Assembly (NCBI GenBank): GCA_000611775.1
Contig: KK106985.1
Location: 849,982 to 913,981, forward strand
DNA: 64,000 nucleotides
Source: Umbilicaria muhlenbergii
Lineage: Eukaryota > Ascomycota > Lecanoromycetes > Umbilicariales > Umbilicariaceae
Direction: 5' to 3'
Under the pieces are notes generated by a model that saw only the letters and a program-made list of their open reading frames with translations, searched no databases and was not told the origin of the DNA. Numbering within the stretch: the first letter of the stretch is position 1; each line of letters starts with the position of its first letter. A program made the translations under genes and the position numbers. This document shows positions 11,858 to 22,118 of this stretch, piece by piece.

Positions 11858-11893
11858 TAGCACTACACTACAAAAAAACTGCTAAACGCCCCA
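11858..11893 (-). repeat. Right terminal inverted repeat of the Harbinger element
   Basis: Reverse complement of the left TIR with three transitions; ends ...AAACGCCCCA, followed by AATAAT as outside the left end. Confidence 0.9.
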
Positions 11894-12254
11894 AATAATA
11901 CAAGTAATGGCAGTCGTCTTTTCCTGTTCCCGGCGCACGTGGGTGGTCTGAGCTCCCGGCTTTGCAACGTCAATCCGATTTATCGGCACTGACTGGACCA
12001 GTGCATCTCTGCCTCTGCCTCTGCCTACTGCATCCTTTTAGCATTTCCAACTCTGCTCATTAAGCGCAACCCTTTTTTCGAACTTCTATGCAAGCACAAC
12101 GGGCTAAGTGAGCGAGAGCCGGAGCCGTGGCGGAAAAGGGGAACAAAGCCCCCCTTGTCGGCACCAACGCAGTTCAATTCTTGACTTGACCTTGACCTTT
12201 CCCAGTCTGCCGCCATGCTCATTGTAATCAGTCCAAACCATCTGCGAGGCCGCC
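11894..12254. promoter_or_regulatory. 5' flank of the SYG1-like gene
   Basis: The 360 bp between the transposon and the MKFAK start codon would hold the gene's promoter and 5' UTR. Pyrimidine stretches and a CTGCCTCTGCCTCTGCC short repeat (about 12008-12026) are present; no specific factor site can be supported. Harbinger insertion this close may have disturbed expression. Confidence 0.4.
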
Positions 12255-15200
12255 ATGAAGTTCGCCAAGTGAGCACATCTTCCCAACTCGTTTGTCGCAC
12301 CTTGCGCGCAAACTAATCGAAAACCGCAGAGAGCTAGAACAGGACCTGGTGCCGGAATGGAGGGGCCAAATATCTGGACTACAAGGTGATCCCCAGTTTG
12401 GTCGGCATACCCATCCAGGTACTGATCGTTTTCTCTCCTAGACTGGCAAGAAAAAGGTCAAGGCTGTTGCACGGGCTTTACGCAATGTCAACCAGACTCC
12501 CAAAACTCCAGGACGTCAGAAATCAGCCAATCTCTTCTCCGCCGCGTCCTTTCAGCTACTGATACAGAACCGATCTCCATTTGACAGCGCCTTTTTTCAA
12601 ACTCGCCCCAGCCCTGAACAAAGTCCCGCTCAAGGCGGAAGGGATGGGCTGCGGAGCGGCAAGTTGGCGTCCAGAACCTCCAGGGGCGAGAGTAGTTCCT
12701 TTGACTACTATGAAAATACGCCGCCTATGACAATACCCGAGCACCGCGCGTTACAAGGAACTGATGATGGCTCTCCGTGGGACAGTGGCACTGTAACAAA
12801 CTACGGGAGCATCATTGCATCTCTCATGAATCAGGCCATTCCAGTGGGTCCTCCCGCGTTAGAGTTGCCAGATCCGGCATTGTCACCAAATGAGGATTCA
12901 TTTGCACGACACAACCGTGCTTGGCGGAACAGTCAGCTTGCCACAAACGTGACACCTCCTCTAAGACGCACAGCAAGCACTGCTGGTGATGCATATGAAG
13001 TTGGTAGAACGCATACGCCGTCAAAACTTAGTGTCACGCTGTTGCCAAAGCATAGAAATGCGCTCAAAGGTCAGAGAACATTTTCAACTCCTGCTGAGGC
13101 TGGATCACCCGCCCGTCCGGCATTTCTGAGGCGGATATTCTTCAATGCTGGCTCAGAGTCTTCACAGAGTCGTGATGTTCCACTTGAGGCTTATAAGGAG
13201 TTTGACCTCCGTCAAGCTGAGTTCTTCACCTTTCTCAACAAGGAGCTTGACAAAATTGAGTCCTTTTACTGGATGAAAGAGGAAGAGGCTACTGAACGCC
13301 TTAGAGTGCTCCGACAGCAGCTGCATGAGATGCGTGACTGAAGGCTTGAAGAGGTCCTTGCGGCACAGCAAGCAAAGGAACATGCGTGAAGGGAACAAGA
13401 ACAGCAGCAGTTTGGAGATGAGCAAGATGACAGAAGTGGGTCCAATGGCGGGCTCAATGTCTTCCATTCATCAGGTATCAGGTGGATGAAGCCACTAGAG
13501 CATGCTATCAGGGTTGGTGGTCCTCATTTTGGCAAGAACATCAAGGCTCTTGGGCCATTGAGCTCTCTGAGCGGCCCTTCACCGCAGCGCCTTGCAGAAG
13601 ATAATCGCACAGACTCATGGCGGGACTTTATTCGCTGTCAGATTCTTCATGATGAGGTTCCCTATCAATCCGCAAAGAGGAAGCTCAAATTAGCTTTGCA
13701 GGAGTTCTACCAAGGTCTTGAGCTGTTGAAGGCTTACACGCTCATGAACCGGACTGCTTTCCAGAAGATCAACAAGAAGTACGACAAGGCCGTGAATGCT
13801 CAACCACCAGGTCGATATACGTCTGAGAAGATGAATAAATCCTGGTTCATGCAAAGTGAGGTACTCAATAGTCACATTGTGGCTGTTGAAGACCTTTACG
13901 CTAGATACTTTGAGCGTGGCAATCATAAAGTAGCAGTTGGTAAGCTCAGGAGTAAGAATCCAAAGGCTGGAGAATACAGCAGCAGTGTGTTTAGAAACAG
14001 CCTCTTGCTTGCGGCGGGCACGATTCTGGGTATACAGGGTATCAACTAATACAGGCTATTTAATGCAGGTATGAAGAAGGCCATCGCTCAGATGAACCCA
14101 GTCACACTAACATCATCTCCATATATACGGCGGTTACTTCCTTGCGAATTTGTTATGTCTTCTGTTCTGCCTTGATGCTCGAATATGGCTCAGGGCAAAA
14201 ATCAACTATGTTTTCATATTCGAGTTTGATACCCGCCCGGCACAACCTGGATTGGAGGCAACTATCTGAGGTCAGCCATGCCTCCCGAGTATTGAGGGTG
14301 ATGAGCTAACAACAAGACTTTAGTTACCATGTTTTTTCCTCTTTCTCCAAGGGCTCTTCATGTGGCTGAATTTTCAACAATCAGGATCTGACGCAATGTT
14401 TATATACTGGCCTGTTGTCCTACTGAGACTTACTGTACTTATTCTGTTCTTTCCGGGACCGATCCTGTACCATAAGAGCCGTGAATGGTGAGCTTATTCA
14501 AATGTAAGCCCTCACGACCTGACCCTTCTTGGTAACAACAGACTAACGAGCGGACAGTTTAGGTTATTGCTTGCAGGTTTATATCCCGTGGAGTTCCGGG
14601 ACTTCTTTCTGGGCGACATGTATTGCTCGCAGACATATGCCATGGGTGTAAGTGATCTTACTTTTCCTACCCTTTGACCATTGCAGAGCTGACTGTCAGG
14701 CAGAATCTTGAGCTTTTCTTCTGTCTGTATGCGGGGTACTGGAACAATCCCGCTTGATGCAATTCAGGCCATTCTCGTGTCCTGGGATTTTTCTTGACCC
14801 TACCCGGCATATGGCGTGCCTTGCAATGTCTTCGTCGATATTACGATACACGGAATGCCTTTCCGCATCTGGTCAATTGTGGAAAATACATCTTCACGAT
14901 CCTCTACTACATGACACTCAGCCTCTATCGAATCAACAAAGTTACTAGCCTCAAAGCTCTCTTTATTGCCTGCGCTACGATCAACGCCGTTTACACTTGT
15001 AAGTCCAGACCATCCCTACGAATATCAACCCTGACTGACCAATTCCAGCGATCTGGGATCTCGCAATGGACTGGAGTACGTATCCTTCACCCTTCACCAG
15101 AAACCCCCCATTAACTCTCTCCCAGGTCTGTGCAACCCCTACGCTAAAAACCCCTTCCTGCGGGACGTGCTCGGGTACAAACGCCCGTGGGTCTACTACG

Positions 15201-15907
15201 CCGCCATGATGCTCGACCTCATCCTCCGCTTCAACTGGATCTTCTACGCCATCTACAGCAACGACCTCCAACACAGCGCCGCCCTCTCCTTCTTCGTCTC
15301 CCTATCCGAAGTCTGCCGCCGCGCCATCTGGACCCTCTTCCGCGTCGAAAACGAACACTGCACCAACGTCGGCCGCTTCCGCGCCAGCCGCGACGTCCCC
15401 CTCCCCTACGACATCCCCCCCTCCCAGCCAGCCTCCCCCACCGACCACGACGACGCCCACCGCCCCGCCAGCGACGAGCCCCTGCACCAGTCCCGCCTCT
15501 CCGACCCCCACCCCCACCACCATCAACCGCACCGCCGCGCTTCGGGCCTCGACCTCGAAACCGCAGCCGCCTACGTCGACGCCACCCCTGGCTCCGCCAC
15601 CCTCAGGCGCCGCGTCACGCCCACCGGCCCCCCCTCCACCCCCATGCGGCGCGGCATCGCCCGCGTCGGCACCATGATGGCGCAGGCGCACGCGCAGGAT
15701 TTCGAGCGCAAGCGCAGACCGGCCGTTGGCGACGAGGCCGATCAGGCGGACGAGCGGCTGGGCGGCGCGGACGCGGGCAGTAGTGATGAGGAGGACGAGT
15801 TTGAGGTTGGGGGAGGGGTCGAGGCTGAGGTGGATGCGGAGGTCGCGGCGGCGAGGGATGTCTTGGATGCGGAGGCGTTGGTTGCGAGGAGGGGGGAGGG
15901 TGTCTGA
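12255..15907 (+). pseudogene. SYG1: SYG1/XPR1-like SPX-EXS phosphate sensor/exporter, degraded
   Basis: The start MKFAK (intron GTGAGC at 12269) then ELEQDLVPEWR is the classic SPX N-terminus. The second SPX part (12442 on) reads TGKKKVKAVARALRNVNQTP, and later NKELDKIESFY with EEEATERLRVLRQQL. The EXS part gives FRNSLLLAAGT (near 13990), GLYPVEFRDFFLGDMYCS (14580-14640), LPGIWRALQCLRRYYDTRN (14800-14860) and FRVENEHCTNVGRFR (15336-15380), then a long acidic/His-rich tail to a TGA at 15905. Several GT-AG introns separate these. SPX senses inositol pyrophosphates and EXS proteins export phosphate across membranes. In-frame TGAs at 13339, 13387 and 14755 stand where relatives have Arg. One extra G in the run at 12361-12365 and a 4-bp duplication near 14232-14239 shift the frame. 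It is probably a pseudogene, unless these are assembly errors; three CGA-to-TGA-type changes argue against that. Confidence 0.85.
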
Positions 15908-15916
15908 GGGGTGATG

Positions 15917-15963
15917 AGGTGGGGTGGGGTGGGGTGGGGTGAGGGGTGAGGGGTGAGGGGTGG
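15917..15963 (+). repeat. G-rich tandem repeat (GGGGT / GAGGGGT), G-quadruplex-prone
   Basis: Four GGGGT units followed by three GAGGGGT units directly after the SYG1-like stop codon. Runs of four Gs at 1-3-base spacing fit the usual quadruplex consensus on the plus strand. It lies where the transcript's 3' UTR or terminator would be. Confidence 0.8.
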
Positions 15964-16763
15964 ATGCATGTCGAGGGGTTGGGCATGCTTGTGGAGGCAG
16001 ATGGGCGGAAGACGAATGGAGTGGAGGGGAGGGGAGCTCAAAAGGGAACTTCGGGCACAAGGCCCCTCTGCTGCACCTGTCGTGCCTGCTGTTTTCTATA
16101 AAAAAGCAATATCTTTCCTTTCCTTTTCACACCCAAGCCCCCCCTCCCCGTACCTCTTTCCTGCTCTGCTCTGCTCTTCCTGCGCTGCTCGCCCACCACG
16201 CCTTCTTGCTTCTTGGCATCGCCATTACACCCACCGTTTTTCTGTGCCCACATTTCTTGACGCCCTGGGGTCAGGTAGCGCACGCACGCGGCTGCTCGGT
16301 CGCTGCGGCGGCTCTGGCTCTGGCTGTCGGTCCTGCATGGGAGCTTTGGTGCGTGCGAGGAGGTGGAGGGTGGGGTTGAGTTGAGGGTAGCGCGGGTGTG
16401 GGCTTTGCGGGTGCGGGGTGGGTGGGATGAGGGGCTGGTATCGGAATGGAGAGGAAGGCGCGAGAAAGGAGAGGGACGGGAAAGGGTGGGGGTTCGGACA
16501 CCGGTGGTGTGGGGAGGGGTGTGATGGGTCGTGCATAGATGGGCTGGTGTGGGACGATGGAAAAGGGGGGGCTTGAGTTCTCTCTGGGGGTTGGCTGGCT
16601 GTTTGAGATGCGGGTTGGCCTATGCTTCGGGTTCGTGGGGTCAGGTAGGTATGTATAGCTCTTCGCTGGACGCCCATGCCCGAATGATGACGTGACGCGA
16701 CTCGATACTACTGAAGCTATCACGGTCGGCCTTCGCAGCGCGCGTGTCTCCATCCCGTCCTTT
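15964..16763. other. Intergenic between convergent SYG1-like and AIM6-like genes
   Basis: Strand-asymmetric, G-rich on the plus strand and C-rich on the minus. It generates several long shadow ORFs rich in Pro or Gly that have no recognisable domain. It should contain the two genes' 3' UTRs. Confidence 0.45.
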
Positions 16764-17787
16764 CTAGAACGTCTCCGCCGCCGCAGCCAGGTCATCCGCG
16801 TTGATCAAGTCAACCCCTTCATCCCACAAGATCCGCCATACTTCATCGCGCAAAGTGGTCGGCCACGACGGCAACTCGTAGTACCGAACCATGATCCCGC
16901 GCGCGTGCGCCGCGCCGATCTGTTGCCGCAACAAGGCCATTTGCGTGCCGTTGAAGGGCTGCGAGATGTTGCGCACGACGCCGAACTGCTCAAGGAAGGA
17001 GGCGCTGGCGATGGGCGAGAGGGTCGACGTTATGTTGATCGCCGAGGTGAGCAGGGTGTCCAGGGGGGCGTCGTAGAAGTAGTCACGCGTGGGTTGGGAG
17101 GCGATGAAGGGGAGCGGCGAGTTGCCCGTGCCCATGACGGTGATGGGGCCGAGGGTCAGTGGGAGGCGGCGCTGGCGTTGTAGCGGGTCAGGTAGCCGGC
17201 TTGACGGAGGGGGTCGAGGGCCGAGAGGACGGAGGGCCAGGTGGAGGTGCCCTCGGTTTTGACGTCGACGAAGAGGTAGAGGGTTTGGGCGGCGTCGGTG
17301 TCGAAGACGCCGTTGTTGGTCGGGGCGGCGACGAAGGCCGAGGTGGGGTTTTGCCGGTGTAGGGTGTCGAGGATGGGGTCGATGTAGAGGGAGGCGAATG
17401 TGCGGGGGGTGGTTAGGGCGGACTGCTCGTGCCCGATGTAGAGGGTCTGGTTGTAGAGCCAGACGTCGGCTTCGGTGCTGACGCAACCGTAGGAGAGGGC
17501 TGTGTAGAAGGGGATGGTCCGCCAGTAGTCGTTGTGCGAGTGGATGGGTTTCTGAGGCGAAGGGGGAGAGGTTAACAGGGGTCTAGACGGCGGTGGGATG
17601 GAGAGAAAAGAAAGGTGGGAGGACGTACGGGGACGATGCCTTGAGTTAGGTCTGTGGGGTAGTGGTATAGGTCACTCTTGTCGGTGTTGGCGAGGATGCT
17701 CTGGAGCGTTGAGGAGAAGGGGGGGATATCGGCGCTGAGGGCTAGGGCCGCTATGAAGGCAGCGCCGGATCCGAGCAGGAGCTTCAT
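16764..17787 (-). pseudogene. AIM6-like PLC-type phosphodiesterase, one frameshift
   Basis: Exon 1 (17787-17629, 53 codons) starts with a hydrophobic signal-like segment (MKLLLGSGAAFIAALALSA). A 77-bp intron (17628-17552, GTACGT...CTCAG) joins in phase to exon 2, which opens with PIHSHNDYWRTIPFYTALSY and STEADVWLYNQTLYIGHE. These are the His/Glu/Asp residues of the PLC-like phosphodiesterase (TIM-barrel) fold as found in fungal AIM6-like proteins. Next comes TLYLFVDVKTEG, then, in another frame, LGPITVMGTGNSPLPF, GIMVRYYELPSWP and the final DLINADDLAAA. The frame change falls near 17155-17175 in a GC-rich tract: either a real indel or a sequencing error. Everything else is in place for a protein of about 380 residues. 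The exact substrate is unknown for this family; secretion or membrane lumen is inferred from the signal segment. It converges on the SYG1-like gene. Confidence 0.75.
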
Positions 17788-18661
17788 GTAGGGTAGCTAG
17801 GACGGCAACCGAGCAGGCATATTGGTTTGAGTGTGAAGAAGCTATACGCTTCTCCAGGACCGGGCTCGTATGACATCTTCAGTCATATATACGCACGTAT
17901 ACCTTAGGGTCGGTAGCAACGGGCGAAGGCTGGGCCGGAGTGGCCAATGGTAGGCATACGTGGGCGCTGCTGCTTTTGGCATCAACATTGTCACACCGAT
18001 TCGATTCGCGTTCGCATTCGAAGTTGGATCCGGAGTATCAGAAAGAAGAAGGATGTGTACCTTGGCCGTGGCACACTGCAGCAGATGTCTGATGTATACT
18101 GTAAGGTGCAAGTTGCTACAGTAGCACGTGATCTGCCATACCACAGGCCAATCGCGTCGCTCCACTTCCTCTCCGCTCCGCTAATTCTTCACTACTGTGC
18201 TCCGTATTGTGTCTGACCACCGCGAGCAATGGGCAATGGGGAGCCCCGTTCTCGGCACTGCCAGGTCTCCGAAGGGGCCAAAAATGGCGGAATTAAACTC
18301 TGTTCCTGGCCCAGTCTACTTTTCCGAGGGAACGTACTTCGGTACGCTATTAGCTTAGGGATATTAATGGGTCCCGAGCTACATTTAAGAAAGCGGTAGA
18401 GGTTATGAGGTTATTCGCAAGAAAAGACCCTGCTCCAGGCTCAGGTGAGCCTCCGCAAAGCGAAAGTCTTCTTCCGCGAAAGTTACATACTAGTCGCTCC
18501 AAACTGATGCCTCCGAAAATTGCAGCTCGGATCCTTGACCAACATCGAAACCTATAGTAAAGACGCTGAACGGCTTGACATGATTGCTTGTGCCGAAATC
18601 CAAACCCTTCCTCGGGATGTCTTCTGCGGTTTTTGTTCATACCAACAGTCTTCCTCGATCA
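17788..18661. other. Intergenic, upstream of AIM6-like gene and downstream of DUF7924 gene
   Basis: The first few hundred bases next to 17787 should hold the AIM6-like promoter. Short ORFs on both strands (107, 89 and 96 codons) have no features and overlap one another, so none is called. Confidence 0.4.
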
Positions 18662-20364
18662 TCACACCTTCTTCTTCTTCTTTATAGGAGCTGGCCTCTC
18701 TTGCATTGACGTGTCCGGCGTGATCTGCTGTAAATCAAATTGGCTTGGCTGTGAGTCTGGTCCCTCTACTAATACTTGATTTTCAAGTTGTCGTGGAAGT
18801 CCGGAAGGCTCCGATAGCTGTGGCTCCGACTGTTGAGAAAGTTCGAGATCGAAGTCAGGCGGCAAGTCGTCGACGAGGGAGCGGATCCTTTTGAGGAGAG
18901 TGAGCGAGTAGTAGTAAACCGCTACAGTGAATTTGTATGTCGTCCATCTCTCCTTGCCATTAAGCGCTGTGATATCAAAGGTGTGAATCTGATGGCGGTA
19001 TATTTTTGTCTTAGGTCCGTCAAATACAGGGTAATAGCCATATAGTCTCACTGTTCGGTGATCGTGAGAAATTGAGAAAGTCTGAAGTTCTCTGTGAAGT
19101 TCCTTCTCCCTCTTCACCAATTTGAAAAGCTCAACGATACCTCTTACTGCAAGAGTCATGCTGTGAGCGTTCTGTCGATCTGCAATTTCCAGTCCTGTAG
19201 CACCGCACTTTACCTCGCAGGTCAGGAATGGAAAGAACATATAGTAAGTAGCCTTGAAATAGGATAAACTTGAAGGGTCACCAAGTAAAGGCTGCATTTT
19301 GCTGAGCTGATCATCCGAGAATACAGATCGACTGAAGCCAACGGAAAAATCGGGTTGTGGACGAGGGTTTGTGATGGGGATAGAGTTGTTCCAGCCCTCG
19401 TTGACACTTTCAACCAGGATGTCGAGATTCGTAGCACCAAACGCGGCGAGACTTTCTGGAGAGGGAGCGAGTAATCGAGCGATGTCTAGAATAATTCTGG
19501 CCTCATTTTTGTCTCGCAGGTTTCGACAAGCTGTATCGAAGACATCATCACGAAATAAGGTCTCTTTCGGAGTAGTATACTCCTTCTTAAGTAGATCCTC
19601 ATGGAGAGCCTTGCTTGCGTCTTTAAGTCCGAGCTTAGATTCATCCATATAGCTGTCGCCGAGTGTCTCAAGCAAAGTTGGGTAGCTTGCATTCCTGTAT
19701 GGATAGCTCTTCTCTTCTCTTGGCCTTTGGTCGCTTGGGGTTGCGGAATGAGTAAGACTGGCTTCTGATCGTTTACGTCGAAGAGACGCAGATGATTTTT
19801 GTCTCGCGAGTAGATGATGCATCCTGTCCTTCTGAAAATACTCCTTTGGCCAAGTTTTTTGCTCTGCCCAATGACTGATATGGCTTTGCTGAGACGCGCT
19901 GAGGCGACTGGCTGTTCCCTGATCGAACGTCTGCTTGCGAGAAGGGCTGAAGGGTGAAGGTCGAAGCCGTTTCTGAGGTCGCCCGATCGGTACGTGATTC
20001 GTTAGGTCCTCCGCCTCTCGGAGACGCTTTTGGCGCTTTGGTGGTGAAGGAAGGGGTTGATTCTGTAGTTCCGCAAGTTAGGTTGGTTCTGGATTGTAAG
20101 GCGAACATTGTATACATACCTCTTCTGCTGAAAGAGACGCGTGTCTCCTTTCAAACTTTCGTCCGTCAAGACTCCTTCGAAGTTGTGATATGCGTTCACT
20201 TCTTCGTTGTGCTGGTACTTTCTTGCCACCTTGAGACCGTGTTGCTGCGAAGAGTCAGATCAAACAGTTTCGCTGCAGACCACAGAGCGGTATGTACCTT
20301 GGTCTCTTTGCGCCGGAGCACGCGGTCTTCTTTGGGCGCTTAAAAGGTCTCGAGGCCTGGCCAT
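18662..20364 (-). CDS. DUF7924 domain protein (three exons, about 530 aa)
   Basis: Exon 1 (20364-20298) starts MARPRD; intron 20297-20245 (GTACAT...GCAG). Exon 2 (20244-20120) is basic (GGKKVPAQRRSERISQLRR); intron 20119-20063 (GTATGT...ACAG). Exon 3 (20062-18662) runs open to the stop. The three exons join in phase, 64 codons then about 466. The N-terminal third is basic and disordered, with SHWAEQKTWPKEYFQKD just before the domain. The DUF7924 core includes ESVNEGWNNSIPITNPRPQPD, SYFKATYYMFFPFLTCEVKCG and DRQNAHSMTLAVRGIVELF. The D...E-V-K arrangement resembles a PD-(D/E)XK nuclease centre, which is inference. The C-terminus is Lys-rich (IKKKKKV). A nuclear location is likely from the basic ends. 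The biological role of DUF7924 is unknown; such genes often occur in expanded, variable sets in fungal genomes. Unlike its neighbours, it is intact. Confidence 0.85.
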
Positions 20365-21015
20365 GGCGAACGGAGTCACAGAGGGTTGGCAGCTCACTTA
20401 TAAATGCTCGCGAGTAGCCCGATGAAACGTGAAACGCCAAGCCGGAGAGATGGTCCCCGCACTGTACGCTAACCTCAATTGGCGGGATTCATGCCCTCGA
20501 GACTTCCTATCCAAGCTGCTGCCTGTATGCTGATGGCCCCCTCTCCATCAGCTCGTATTTGCCGCCCGCTCTAAGTCAAATCAGTCAACTCCTCTGAGCA
20601 GCTTGTTCAGTCAGGCCATCATCGTTTGATCTAGCCACCAATCCTCCAGGAAAGCCTGTTCGGACGACCTAGACCAGCCAGGCTGCAACCTCAGAAATGT
20701 GCTCATCCAGACGACGCTAGGGCCTGACAGTGCCCGCATGGATTCGTGTCACGTTGGTAAGCAGTATCGCTCCTATGAGCTTGGGTCGCATGGATCTGCG
20801 CCTTCAGAAATGAAAAGCCAGACCTCAGACCTGTGCGGTCTTGGTGTGACCCCAGGTCATGCCTTCCGATCCTTCTCGTTCTCACAAATGCACCACGCAG
20901 GAGCCGGTGTCTAGTCAACTGGGTACTTCCTCAGAGCTGGCCCTAATCAGTCCCTTGAATCCCGACAAGGCTTTCATTATCAGGATCTAGCCTGCTTATC
21001 TCTTGGTTACGCGGT
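20365..21015. other. Intergenic
   Basis: Upstream of the DUF7924 gene. Short ORFs of about 71 codons on each strand at 20699-20918 are mutual shadows without recognisable content. No gene is supported. Confidence 0.4.
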
Positions 21016-21610
21016 ATGGCCCGGAGTTTACGATGCCTCTCGAGCAGGCTAGTTCCACTGGGCGCAGCAGTTAGATCGAGATTCTCCATGCAGCTTCTGT
21101 TGCAACGCGGCCTAGATGGGAACTCGGACCTTTCTGAAATGGAAAAATGCGCTATTGTCTTAGTCGTCATACTATGGGTTCGACTTTCGTGTAGATTTTT
21201 GATTGACCACTTTCGTTTGAAAGGTCGTAGGCGTTATAGAGGTGATCGAGAGGAACTATAGGCTCATCGCTGCTATACATAAGTGCTTTCGCTGCAGCGC
21301 GACCATGTAAAATCGTTTCTCTTGTGTCTATGGCTTTGTACCCAGAATATGAGTCAGAATACCCCAGAGCATCTTGGTGCCGCCTTGCTTTTGACAACAT
21401 TGGGTGGTTACCTCAACGTTGCGAAGATACTGCTAGAGCACAGAAGAGAATGTTTACAATTCGCTGACAATCATGGAAGGACATCGTCCGACATCTCTTG
21501 GCTTTGCGTTATCGAGAAGGAACAACGGAATGGTTCAGCTGTTCATTGACAACGGTGCTCCGCTTGATTCAGCGTGTTGAATGTTGTCTGTTGCGCTGTT
21601 GCGCTGACCG
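21016..21610 (+). pseudogene. Ankyrin-repeat gene remnant
   Basis: Pieces of ankyrin repeats can be read on the plus strand in changing frames: SMQLLLQRGLDGN (near 21090-21130), GGYLNVAKILLEHRREC followed by DNHGRT (21400-21490), and FALSRRNNGMVQLFIDNGAPLDSA (about 21500-21575). The helix-turn-helix rhythm with the LL.G/NG.. turn is typical. Repeats are about 33 residues apart where measurable, but stops and frame changes intervene, so the gene is dead. N- and C-terminal partner domains are not visible, and the protein's former role is unknown. Confidence 0.6.
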
Positions 21611-22118
21611 TTCAGGTTCATGTCAGTAGTGTGTCCATCAATGCATGTCTCGATACGGTACTGTTCTTACTCCTGAACTGTACTGTGCTGCTTCAGTACT
21701 ATTCCTTGCCTCATTTCTCGTGCTATTCCGTACTGCTGACTGAACCGGAGAAGAGTGTCCGAGGCGTGCTTTGCTATTGATGCCACCTTAGAAGAGCGAG
21801 GAGCAAGCCTACCCGATCAAGCCAAAGGCATCCATGTGAGCTATCATTCAAACCACTACGCACATCATTCCCGTCATTCCACATTCTCGTCATCCTGTGA
21901 AGCATTTCTCTGGCTTCACTCTTTTCCAACCATGTACTTGGGCCTCACCGCCTAATGCCTCACTGTCCTCTAACCTGTCCTTTACTTCGCTGCTTCCCTT
22001 TCATCCTCCGCGCTGTCTGCCTTGAGACCCTCTGTGCACAACTCTGCGTGCTCTATAGATTCTCCTCCTCACATGCTCAATCTAATCAGCAAACTCACAA
22101 TATTTGACGCTGCACAAT
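21611..22118. promoter_or_regulatory. 5' flank of the P450 gene
   Basis: About 500 bp with CT-rich stretches (21960-22080: CCTCTAACCTGTCC, TCATCCTCCG) typical of fungal promoters. The start ATG at 22119 follows CACAAT. No specific operator can be supported. Confidence 0.4.

Larger units (their letters stand above)
8911..11893. mobile_element. PIF/Harbinger-type DNA transposon, 2983 bp, non-autonomous now
   Basis: The element is bounded by 36-bp terminal inverted repeats beginning TGGGGCGTTTAGCAGTTT (8911-8946 and 11858-11893), with three mismatches, all transitions. The sequence AATAAT sits immediately outside both ends (8905-8910 and 11894-11899); it may contain the 3-bp target duplication usual for this superfamily. 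Two convergent genes fill it: a DDE transposase (9060-10349, plus) and a second gene on the minus strand (10350-11618), the two-gene layout typical of Harbinger. Both genes carry in-frame stops. TIR similarity suggests a fairly recent insertion between AT-rich block 1 and the SYG1-like gene. Confidence 0.9.

Noticed and set aside
15187-16795. Several 100-250-codon ORFs on both strands, rich in Pro/Arg/Ala
   Set aside because: They are shadows of the GC-rich SYG1-like tail and its strand-asymmetric 3' region; the frame with EXS homology explains the true coding part.
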